A stretch of DNA of 64,000 nt from Cryptomeria japonica. Its lineage: Eukaryota > Streptophyta > Pinopsida > Cupressales > Cupressaceae. The translations under genes were made by a program, and so were the position numbers. Positions 55,548 to 64,000 of this stretch are shown here, in pieces (positions within the stretch are counted from its first letter, which is position 1; each line of letters opens with the position of its first letter). The stretch spans positions 769,267,336-769,331,335 of the forward strand of contig NC_081408.1 in assembly GCF_030272615.1 (NCBI RefSeq), in the 5' to 3' direction. The notes below the pieces were generated by a model, which saw only the letters and a list, made by a program, of their open reading frames with translations, ran no database searches and was not told the origin of the DNA.

Positions 55548-56729
55548 TGTGGTGTGGAGAAAAGTGAATGATTGGGAGATCAAGAGGAAATATTTTCTTC
55601 CCTCCAAAGAGAGATGAAAGTTTCACTGTGGATTTCCCTTCAATCACCTTATCCACATCACATTTAAAAGAGCGGGGAAAATTCACTAGATCCAATCTTT
55701 GAGGAAAGATATTGAATACTAAATGAAATGATAATGAGATGGAAGTGACAAGCTAACCCTCTTTTAGAATGGAAAAATATTGAGCTATATGTTTTGAGAC
55801 CAAGTGTAAAAGTAGCAAAGAACTGATTATAACTCGAGATAGAAGCACGGGATGAACCTGTGCACCTGGATCTAGTTATAATATGTCAAGACAAAGCTGC
55901 CCTGTGAATTTGAGGAAAAGTTGTCATGACCATGTTGAAAGTGCACACAGTCCTCCGAAAAATCCGCAAAATGAAAAGGGTTTTTCTGCCTCTGTAAATG
56001 GAGTCCAAATCTACAAGAACAACTGTGCACCTGCAACCTACACATAGAAAATAGAGGAAAAGCGGTTGGGATTGGGGATTTGCCTTCAGGTCAAACCCTA
56101 GTTTTGGAATTAACCAAATGATGAAATAAAGTACTTGCAAGTAAATGTAAATGAAAGACTGAAATATAATTCACCTTAGGGGAGGTTGTAATAAAAATGT
56201 AGGTAGAATTTCTTGTATGGAATTGAATGTTGAAAAGGATCTCCTCTTCAGTGGTTGAATCCTTGACTTGAATGTAACACCTAGCCTTGAAGGGAGACTT
56301 GAGATGCTCAATGATTGAAAGGGATACTTGAATGCTTGGATGCTCGATCAATTGAATTCTCACTTACTTATACAAATGGGAGGGCAAATGTGACTTATAT
56401 ATTCATCAATTAGGATTAATAGACTGATTTTTTGTCATAGGCCGACATAGGGGAAGTTTTCCTGCTTTAATTGCAAAGTTCAATGCACTATTTGAATGAA
56501 GGGGGCCCAAGATAGGGTAGGTCCTAGGGGGGACAGGGGTGCCATGCCCTTGTCTTGCCCTTAACTCAGGACAAGAAGCAGGTTTAGGCAATGTGGAGGG
56601 AAGAAAAAGGTGTAGTTTTCAAGGATGAGCAAGTCTCAGGTCTCTGATTAGGTTTGGGGATTTGATTCACCAATGTGAAAACCCTAATGTGGTCAAAAAT
56701 TGTAAGGGTCACAATTTTATGAAACTACA
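55548..56729 (-). repeat. 3' LTR of element D
   Basis: 1182 bp. Minus strand TGTAGTTTCATAAAATTGTG to CTCCACACCACA. Partner 62065-63281. Confidence 0.88.
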
Positions 56730-56745
56730 TTTATCCCCGACTTTA
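56730..56745 (-). other. Polypurine tract of element D
   Basis: Minus strand AAGTCGGGGATAAA directly before the LTR, purine-rich as expected. Confidence 0.75.
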
Positions 56746-57463
56746 GCGGGAGTATAAGTGTACACCAATATTGTTGATAAAGTACAAGGGAACAAGATTG
56801 AAAGACATCTACCACGTCAAGGAGGCAAGATGCACCAAGCCCCTAGTGGACTAACGATCTTATGACTTTGATTGACAAAGTAAAAGGGAAGATCAAGAAG
56901 AGAAAACCATGACTGCAAGTAGAAAGGTTCCCCTTACTATGAGTCATGAAAAGAAAGGATACCAAAATTATAAATCGAAGCCAAGTTCACTAAGTAACTT
57001 TAAGTATCAAGAAGGAAAATATGAGTGGAGTGTATGCACCCACGTTAAAGAGATTGTGCACGTATCGGGAGTGATTACTTTAAGGTTGGATACACCCAAG
57101 AGAGAGAAAAGAGAGAGGGAGCACGTTATCGCAAGGATTTAACCCCCAATCAAGGAATAAACCCAAGGATAATGAACACAAAACACAAGGTAGTTTTGCT
57201 TTCCTCGGGGTCATTCCCCAAAGAAAGGAAACTTCCTTGAAAGAAAGGGAACACAAGTGTCTTTTGAGTCAACATGAAAGAGACCAGAAGAGATCTCAAT
57301 TCTTTGCATCATCCTCAAGTAGACATTAAGGGGAAAAATAGAAGAATAGGGATACACATAGAAGAATAATCACAAAAGAGAAAGAAAGGAGAAAGAGAAG
57401 ATCTACGTGCTAATATTGCTAATCTAGCACGACAACCACCTCTTGATATTGTTGATCACTATT
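56746..57463 (-). other. 3' tail of element D
   Basis: About 700 bp between the last coding stretch and the polypurine tract. GA-rich on the plus strand (AAGAGAAAGAAAGGAGAAAG near 57375), CT-rich on the coding strand. A frame near 57410-57440 reads ANLARQPPLDIVDHYF in reverse, perhaps coding remnants. Nothing else recognised. Confidence 0.45.
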
Positions 57464-57733
57464 TCAAGAAGGTGGGTAACACGCTAAAGGAGAGACATCA
57501 AGCACATCATATGGAGATATCGCAAGATCCAAACAAGGACTATGCTCATGTGGTAAGTCACTTTGTTCGACTCTAGGAGCTAGGATTAGGGCTTTTGAAA
57601 ATTTTGTTGATAAATGCTTGTCAACATCAACATATTCATAGTCACTATCAAAAGCATTAGGATTTGTATTGCCATCATGAATAACATTTTCACTTATTTC
57701 CTCATCAAGATTTATAGAAAGAGGAGCTCGCAC
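57464..57733 (-). pseudogene. Short acidic C-terminal ORF of element D
   Basis: 90 codons, MRAPLSINLDEEISENVIHD...DSDYEYVDVDKHLSTKFSKALILAPRVEQSDLPHEHSPCLDLAISPYDVLDVSPLACYPPS. Acidic, no catalytic motif, ends at a stop. In a different frame from the protease ORF upstream. It probably was the end of the element's polyprotein. I do not recognise the domain. Confidence 0.5.
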
Positions 57734-57920
57734 ATGAACAGAAGTAAAACCATCACAAGTTTTTTTTCAATTTATGATTTGGAGATTTAGGTGCAACATC
57801 TTGTTTAGGAGAAAAGGGAATCATGTCAACTATTGGAGATCTAGGAGATTGAATATTTTGAGGAACAACTTCACAAGCTCGAGCATGACATCTTCGTCAG
57901 TGGTCTGTCACACAATGATT

Positions 57921-59449
57921 TCAGTGAGTCTTAGCAGAAGGTTGAGAAGGAGGAACATTTGTTGAAGGAGGAACATTCTCCTCTTTGATATTTGAAGGTT
58001 TAGGTTGAGGTCTTTTAGGTTGAACAAGAGGAGAGGTAGGCCTCTTCTCTCTATAAGAGGAAGGAGCTGGAATTGTGCCATATAAAGGAGGAACATTGGG
58101 TGTAGGAAGGAGACTAGGTCCATCATGAGGAGGAGGTATAGGTATAACCTTAGGAGGAATATTGTTGTGTTTCGTAGGAGAAGGCATAGTTACATCCATA
58201 GGGATAGGTTGAGGATATTTCTTAGGAGGAAGATTAGTTCTATCTGTTAAGGGAAGAACTTCATATTCAAGAATGATATGAATGTCAAGTGTTGGGGATC
58301 TAGGTTGACTCAAGGACAAGATCATATATTTATTCCATTTTTTATAAGATTGGAAAAGAGCATCGCTCCTTGGTGGAAGAGATTGAAATTTCTTTGGCCA
58401 AAAGAAATCAATAGGAACACTAGGGATTCTTTCAGATGGTCGAAATAAGCTATGGTTAACGGTTATGGTTTCTCCATTATGGGGAAATTTCAAACACTTA
58501 TGGATTAGAGAAGAAATAGCCTTCATGAAAGATAGCCAAGGGTAGCCTAACTTCACATGAAATTGCTTGAAAGAATGAATGATAACAAAGTTGACATCCA
58601 TATATTTAGGGTGAACTTCAACAGGAAGGGTGATAGAACCAATGGTAGGGCAAGAGAATCCTTCAAATAACTTCACAACCACATTAGTATCATCATAAAT
58701 TGGTTTATGTAATCGTAAAGTGAAAAGATACTCCTCAGTGATGATATTAACCATGCAAGAGGGATCAACAAGAGCACCATGACAAGGTATATCCTTAACC
58801 TTCACAACTATGTATAAAGGGCCATCAGGTGCTCTAATGGTCTCGCTAGGGTCAAATGTAATAGAAGGATCCTTAGGTGTCTCTTGTTTCTCTACCATGT
58901 TCACCAAATTTGAAGTCGTAGAGGTGAAGTCATTAGGAGAAAAAGAGGTATGTTCAGTCTCAATCATGTTAGAGGTATGAGAAGGCAAAGGATCACTGAA
59001 AATATTAAGATTTTGATTAGGAGAAGCTACTGATTTGTTTCCCCTATCATTCACACTTGACAAAAATATAGTATTATTATCAATCAAATCTTGAATCTTA
59101 CTTTTCAATGCAAAACATTTCTCAGTATCATGACTAGGCTGACGATGAAATTGACAAAAGGAATTGTTATCAAAATAAGGGGATGAAAGATTAGAAATAT
59201 CAACTAGTTTAATAGGAGGAAGTTTGATAATATTTTTTTGTAACAACTAAGACATATAATACTATGTAAAGATTCATTCAAAGGAGTAAATTGTCCTTCT
59301 CTTTTAAAGAATTTAGAAATAGGAGGCACACATGTTGTAGCATTCACATTGTTGTTGTTGATTGTAACATTGAACTTGATGAAGCTTTTTGTTGGTTTGA
59401 ACTTTGCAAGCAGTTGTTGAACACTCTCCCCCTTATCACTTAGATCCAT
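57921..59449 (-). pseudogene. Gag C-terminus and protease-like domain, element D
   Basis: Frame 1 from 59449 (MDLSDKGESVQQLLAKF) crosses near 59235 at an A7 run into the 441-codon frame that starts LQKNIIKLPPIKLVD. A zinc-knuckle-like CQFHRQPSHDTEKC follows (C-x2-H-x4-H-x4-C, the Tat-type variant). The retropepsin region follows: CHGALVDPSCMVNIITEEYLF, then FVIIHSFKQFHVKLGYPWL and KCLKFPHNG. The catalytic motif is DPS instead of DSG or DTG, so activity is doubtful unless DPS is normal in this family. The C-terminal 150 residues are Pro-rich (NLPPKKYPQPIPMDV, PIPPPHDGPSLLPTPNVPP) in place of RT. The main 441-codon frame is uninterrupted. Confidence 0.78.
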
Positions 59450-59560
59450 AGGAGTAGATCACTCCATTTGATTCACAGCCAGTTGATAATTGTGGAGTGT
59501 TGCGCACAACTACGGAAAGGAAGTAAACTCAGACAAAAGAAGTTTTTCCCTAATTTATTT

Positions 59561-60904
59561 TTATAAATTAGAAATAAAATTTCTTTGAATATCATTATCA
59601 GGTACAGGAAAATAAATTTGAGCACACAAATGCTTATATCTACCAATGAAATTAGTCACTTTTTCTTTAACACCTTGTTTACAATGCATTAAATCAGTCA
59701 AAGTGAATTTAGGACCAATGTTGTATTGAAATTGTTGAATGAAAGCATTTGCTAATTGTTGAAAAGAAGTGATAGAATATGAAGGCAAAGAGAAATACCA
59801 TTGTAAAGCCTTATCTCTTAGTGTTCTTGTAAACAATTTTGCAAATAGTCTTTGATCATAAGCAAAATCAATATACAAGGTTTGAAATGTTTTGACATGC
59901 GTTAGAGGATCACCTTTTCCATTATAGAGTTCCAATTGAGGGACCTCAACATGCTTAGGTGGGACGAATTTAACAATATCAAGAGAAAGTGGGATCGCAA
60001 CATCAAATATGGGCACACTAAACTTGGATTGACTCATGGAAGAAATTTGTTGTTGTAAGGAAGACACAGTTTGAACAAGATTGTTAATGGTCTCTTCGGT
60101 AGAAGAATTGATGTTAGACATGGTTGATTGAGAAGGTGGTGTGATGTTATTGAAGGAAGGCATTGATTGAGAATAAGGTGGTGGGACATTATGAAAAGTA
60201 GGCATAGGTGATGATTGAGTAGGAAAAGGGACACTTAAAGGAGGAATAAAATTGTTGAATGAATTACCCCCTTGTGTCATATTGATTGGTTGAGGGATAA
60301 TAGGAATGCTTATTGAAGACATAGGTAAAGATGGAGGATTAAATGAAGAAGAGGGATTGCCCCTATTATTAATGGTTGTAGGAATGACATTTTGAGTTGA
60401 TGTAGCCATCATTTTTGATGTAAAAGTAGGAACACTAGTCATAGGAGTAGTCAAAGGAATAGAAGGATTGACTTGTGTTGAAGGTTGTGAATAACCTAGG
60501 GTTTCAGCACAACGCTTTATAGGCATGACATTACAATCAACAATATGAATAATGTCACACAATATATCAATTACATTCTTATCACTTTGAATCATGTGTT
60601 AAAGGCCTTCAATTAATGGAAGAGCTTCACTATTAGGGTATTCTTGGGACATCCATTGTTGAAAGTTATCAAATTTGGAAAGTTGATCTATGTAAACTCT
60701 ATTCAAAACTTCTTCTCCATCATGGGATTCATCAATTGGATAGATAGGGACATGAGTGAGATGGGAAGAATTAGCATTATCCTCATTAAAGAAGTTACCC
60801 AAATTAGCCTCCATCTCCTTGGTAATTAAACCTTGGGAAACCTTAATTCTAATGCTTCGTCTAATGGGGATAGTATAGGTAGGACTAATGGTAGTAAAAC
60901 TCAT
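59561..60904 (-). pseudogene. Gag of element D
   Basis: 448 codons in one frame, broken by a single TAA at 60596-60598. ATG 60904 gives MSFTTISPTYTIPIRRSIR. A central Pro/Ser/Asn-rich stretch (60440-60080) precedes a short coiled segment (TIEETINNLVQTVSSLQQQ type) and the Retrotrans_gag core: LELYNGKGDPLTHVKTFQTL, DQRLFAKLFTRTLRDKALQWYFSLPSYSITSFQQLANAFIQQFQ, TLTDLMHCKQGVKEKVTNFIGRYKHL. This core is typical of Tat-lineage Gag. It ends at a TAA near 59561, with the zinc knuckle further on in a second open stretch. The single stop makes this one of the better preserved frames here. Confidence 0.87.
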
Positions 60905-62064
60905 GCACTAGAGGGAAAATTTGAATTTTGAATTTTGAATTTAGATTGTAGGAACAAAGTTTCCAAAATTGAATAATGCAAAATTTAAGAAATTAATGAT
61001 TAAACAATTTGAACTTTGCTGAAAGGAGAAAATGACGCAATTTCCAAAAGTAATTTTATGATGAGTGAGAGAAAATTGGAATTTTAAAACTAGGGCCAAG
61101 GGGATACCACTCAATCTTAAAATTGACAAAATCAGAATTTTTAAAATCAAGGCAAATTATAATTAACCACTTAATTTTAAAAAAATTCTTGAAATTTGAA
61201 ATGTTGAATTTTGAAGGTATTTTTGATTTTAGAGGGATAAAAAATTTGACAAAATCAGCCAATCTTTTGAATTTAAGATATTAAATACTGTCATAACAGT
61301 CTCCTGAAATTTCAAGAAAAAAGTTGGGGACCGCGTTGAAAGTGCACACGGTCCGACCAACTTTATTTGAAATTTTCGGGGATGAAAGTTATGATGATTT
61401 GAAAGATAACCCCAAAAAATTGCTGGATTTTATGATCTCTGGTTAGGGGAAATTAAGGTTTGAATGTGAAAATAGGATCCTATTAGGGTTTTGAGAAAAA
61501 AGAGGGATTGAATTGCAAATTTGGAAAAAGGTCAAACCCAATGGATAGGGACACCTTGAAATTGATTGAAATTTGCACAAAATCCAATTAAATTTGAAAT
61601 TTGCACAAAATCTAATTAAATTTGAAATTTAGGGTTTTAGGACCTAACCACTTAATTTTTGAAAGTTTGAATTTTGACGAAGGAGGGAAATTGAAAATTT
61701 GAATTTTAGGAAAGAGGATAATTCTGAAAATAGTCACAAATCTGAAAATTTAATGAAAATTCAATTTTTGCACAAGTTCAAGATGATTTTTGAAAATTAG
61801 GGTTTTGACAATTAACCTCTTAATTTTGTGAATTTGATTTGCAAATTGAACAAGACAATGAAGAAATTGAAATTGACAAATTATGCAATTTTCAAATCCA
61901 AGATAGTATCAAGCAATTTTTACAAAGCACAAGTTCAAATTTAATTTTAAAAACTAGGGTTCTAAATGAATTAACCACTAAGTTTGCAAAAAAATTAAAC
62001 TTGTAAATGAAAAATATGAAATAATTTTCAAAATAAAGCATGCAAGATGTTGGGTTCACCAAAA
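60905..62064 (-). other. Leader of element D
   Basis: 1.16 kb between primer site and Gag with many AATTTGAA/TTCAAATT words facing both ways, so the RNA could be highly structured. No coding. Confidence 0.6.
62046..62061 (-). other. Probable primer-binding site of element D
   Basis: Minus strand TGGTGAACCCAACATC, three bases after the LTR end ...CCACA. TGG start and position fit a primer site. I cannot assign the tRNA with confidence. Confidence 0.55.
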
Positions 62065-63281
62065 TGTGGTATGGGGAAAAGTGAATGATGGGGAGATCAA
62101 GAGAAAAGCTTTTCTTCCCTCCAAAGAGAGACAAAAGTTTCACTACGGATTTCCCTTCAATCACCTTATCTACATCACATTTAAAAGGGGGGGAAATTCA
62201 CAAGATCCAATCTCAGAGGAAAGAGATTGAATACTAAATGAATTGATAATGAAATGGAAGTGACAAGCTAACCCTCTTTTAGAATGGAAAATGATTGAAT
62301 TATATGTATTGAGACCAAGTGTAAAAGTAGCAAAGACCTTATTATAACTCGAGATAGAAGCGCGAGATGAAGTTGTGCACCTAGATCTGGTTATAATATA
62401 TCGAGATGAAGCTGCCTTGCGAATTTGAGGAAAAGTTGTTGGGATCGTGTTGAAAGTGCACACGGTACTCTAAAAAATCCGCGAAATGAAAAGGGTTTTT
62501 CCGCCTTTATAAATGGAGTCCAAATCTGCAAGAACAGTTGCACACTTGCAACCTACACATAGAAAAGAGAGGAAAAGGGGTTGCGATTGGGGGTTTGCCT
62601 TCAGGTCAAACCCCAGTTTTGGAATTAACCAAATGATGAAAGAAAGTACTTGCAAGTAAATGTAAATGAAAGACTGGAATGTAATTCACCTCAAGGGAGG
62701 TTGTAATAGAAATGTACGTAGAATTTCTTGTATGGAATTGAATTTTGAAAAGGATCTCCTCTTCAATGGTTGAATCCTTGACTTGAATGCAACACCTAGC
62801 CTTGAAGGGAGACTTGAGATGTTGAATTCTTGAAAGGGATGCTTGAATGCTTGAACGCTTGAATGCTTGGATTCTCGATCAATTGAATTCTCACTTACTT
62901 ATACAAATGGGAGGGCAAATGCGACTTATATATTCGTCGATTAAGGTTAATAGACTGATTTTTCATCATAGGCCGATATAGGGGACGTTTTCTCGCTTTA
63001 ATTGCAAAGTTCAATGCATTATTTGAATGAAGGGACCTCAAAATAGGGCAAGGATAGGGGTGCCACACCCCTGTGCTAGGGGGGATAGGGGCGCCACACC
63101 CTTGTCCTACCCTTAACTCAGAACATGAAGCAAGTTCAGGCAATGCAAAGGGCAAAAAAGGTGCAGTTTTTCAAGTATGAGCAAGTCTCAGGTTTCCGAT
63201 TAGGCTTGAGGATTCGATTCACCAATGTGAAGATCCTAATGTGGTCAAAAATTGCAAAGGTCACAATTTTATGACACTACA
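62065..63281 (-). repeat. 5' LTR of element D
   Basis: 1217 bp. Minus strand TGTAGTGTCATAAAATTGTG to CCCCATACCACA. It carries short duplications relative to its partner, for example AGGATAGGGGTGCCACACCC near 63051 and again as GGATAGGGGCGCCACACCC near 63083, and three GCTTGAA/GAATGCTTG repeats near 62837-62870. Confidence 0.88.
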
Positions 63282-64000
63282 CCTTGGCTACAAGTCTATC
63301 CTTATATTTATCTATACTACCATCTTCTTTATACTTAGTTTTAAAAATCCATTTTCAACCAATTGCTTTCTTACCAGGTGGTAGATCAACAAGCTCCCAA
63401 GTGTTTTTTTTCATCAAATATTGATACTCTGCATCCATAGCCTTTTTCCAAGGCTTTGACTCTAGTGCTTCATGAACATTAGATGGATCAAAATTTTCAA
63501 CAATTGTAGTCATTAGAGCTATGTTTTCTTCATTGCGAGCCATGTTGCGAGTCCTTGGACCTGAAGTGGAAGTGTCTGGAACTCCATCCATCTTTGCATC
63601 TTGAATGGTACTAGTATATCATTTCGGTAATGGTTTGGTGACATTGGTGGGTGTTGATCGAGTATCAACATTCTCATCATTTTTACCATCCATGTTGAAT
63701 ATAGGAGCACCATCTGAAGTAGGTGATGATTTGGAAGGAGAACTTGACTCACTCTTCTCATAAAAAAATACATCCCTAATAATGTATATTTTCTTTGTGT
63801 CAAGATTCGTAAGGTGATATGCCTTAGATTCACTACTATAACCAAGAAGAATACATTTCATGGATTTTTCATCAAGCTTCTTTCTTTTCTATTTTGGAAT
63901 GTGCATATAGGCAGTACATCCAAACACACGAATATGTGAGATAGAAGGCTTTACCCCTATCCATGCTTCTTCTGAAGTGATGCCATCAAGGGCTTTGGTT
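63282..64000 (-). pseudogene. Copia integrase end and RT start, element E
   Basis: From the window edge leftwards: ALDGITSEEAWIGVKPSISHIRVFGCTAYMHIPK and KLDEKSMKCILLGYSSESKAYHL, the conserved integrase C-terminal block of Ty1/copia. A Ser/Thr/Asp-rich linker follows, then RT start ALESKPWKKAMDAEYQYLMKKNTWELVDLPPGKKAIG and KYKDRLVAKG. Stops: one after HIPK (near 63890), one near 63617 and one after KKAIG near 63353. All in one frame. The sequence is cut at 63282 by element D and resumes at 55547. The integrase catalytic core is outside the window. Confidence 0.9.

Larger units (their letters stand above)
55548..63281 (-). mobile_element. Tat-like Ty3/gypsy element D, pol-deleted
   Basis: 7.73 kb. 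LTRs of 1182 bp (55548-56729) and 1217 bp (62065-63281), flanks CCTTT (55543-55547) and CCTTG (63282-63286). Minus-strand order: 5' LTR, primer site, 1.1-kb leader, Gag (60904-59561), zinc knuckle and protease (59449-57921), short C-terminal ORF (57733-57464), 0.7-kb tail, polypurine tract, 3' LTR. RT, RNase H and integrase are missing. Gag and the zinc-knuckle form suggest the Tat/Ogre branch. It splits element E between the start and core of RT. Confidence 0.88.
53640..64000 (-). mobile_element. Copia element E, runs off window
   Basis: Minus-strand Ty1/copia element with its 3' LTR at the left (right edge of LTR at 54215) and pol from 54232 to beyond 64000, split by element D at 55548-63281. 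Pol order right to left: end of integrase, RT, RNase H. The frame on either side of element D agrees with removal of D and one target copy. Its 5' half is outside the window. Confidence 0.85.

Noticed and set aside
59225-59245. Possible programmed -1 frameshift on a run of seven A between Gag and protease of element D
   Set aside because: The zero-frame phase does not fit the X XXY YYZ rule, and a one-base indel in a homopolymer is simpler.

Overview
This window is AT-rich plant nuclear DNA made almost entirely of nested LTR retrotransposons. Two things point to a seed plant with a very large, repeat-dense genome: copia and gypsy elements with plant-type primer sites (initiator tRNA-Met, tRNA-Asp), and an Athila-like element over 11 kb without its insertion. 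I infer a gymnosperm, possibly a conifer, but cannot prove it from the sequence. I see no rRNA, tRNA, CRISPR array or intact host gene. Nearly every reading frame carries nonsense codons or frameshifts.

Left block (813-25016): one copia-type element on the minus strand (A), flanked by TTTTT on both sides, has been stretched to 24 kb by later insertions. These are a solo LTR (2847-3716), a non-coding LTR element (3908-9237) and an Athila-like Ty3/gypsy element (9911-22713). The Athila element is itself split inside reverse transcriptase by a 1.74-kb solo LTR (14885-16625). Frame arithmetic across the tested insertions (2847-3716, 3908-9237, 14885-16625) matches their removal. A 1.1-kb element with terminal inverted repeats follows (25038-26130).

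Middle block (26966-43965): a solo LTR sits between unusual 26-bp direct repeats. It is followed by what was once a single TG/TATG microsatellite of about 1.2 kb, now cut into five pieces. The four insertions in it are a solo LTR (28661-29872), a gypsy element with identical-length 816-bp LTRs (C, 30426-34294), a copia-type element (B, 34423-42088) and a second solo LTR (42278-43689). Element B has a four-zinc-knuckle Gag and a long accessory ORF but no pol.

The 43966-51106 block is the least expected part. It holds a decayed intron-containing gene on the plus strand (44230-47305) that looks like an unclassified transposase-like family. A second multi-exon gene on the minus strand (48728-50902) converges on it. 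The pair lies between TG-rich and CA-rich simple-sequence arrays in inverted orientation, so I propose it as a candidate large two-gene mobile unit.

Right block (about 53640-64000): a minus-strand copia element (E) with a mutated RT active site runs off the window. It is interrupted by a Tat-like gypsy element (D, 55548-63281) that keeps Gag and a protease-like domain but lacks pol. Overall, five of the seven elements with recognisable structure (A, B, C, D and the non-coding element) lack RT and integrase, so they would depend on enzymes supplied by other elements.
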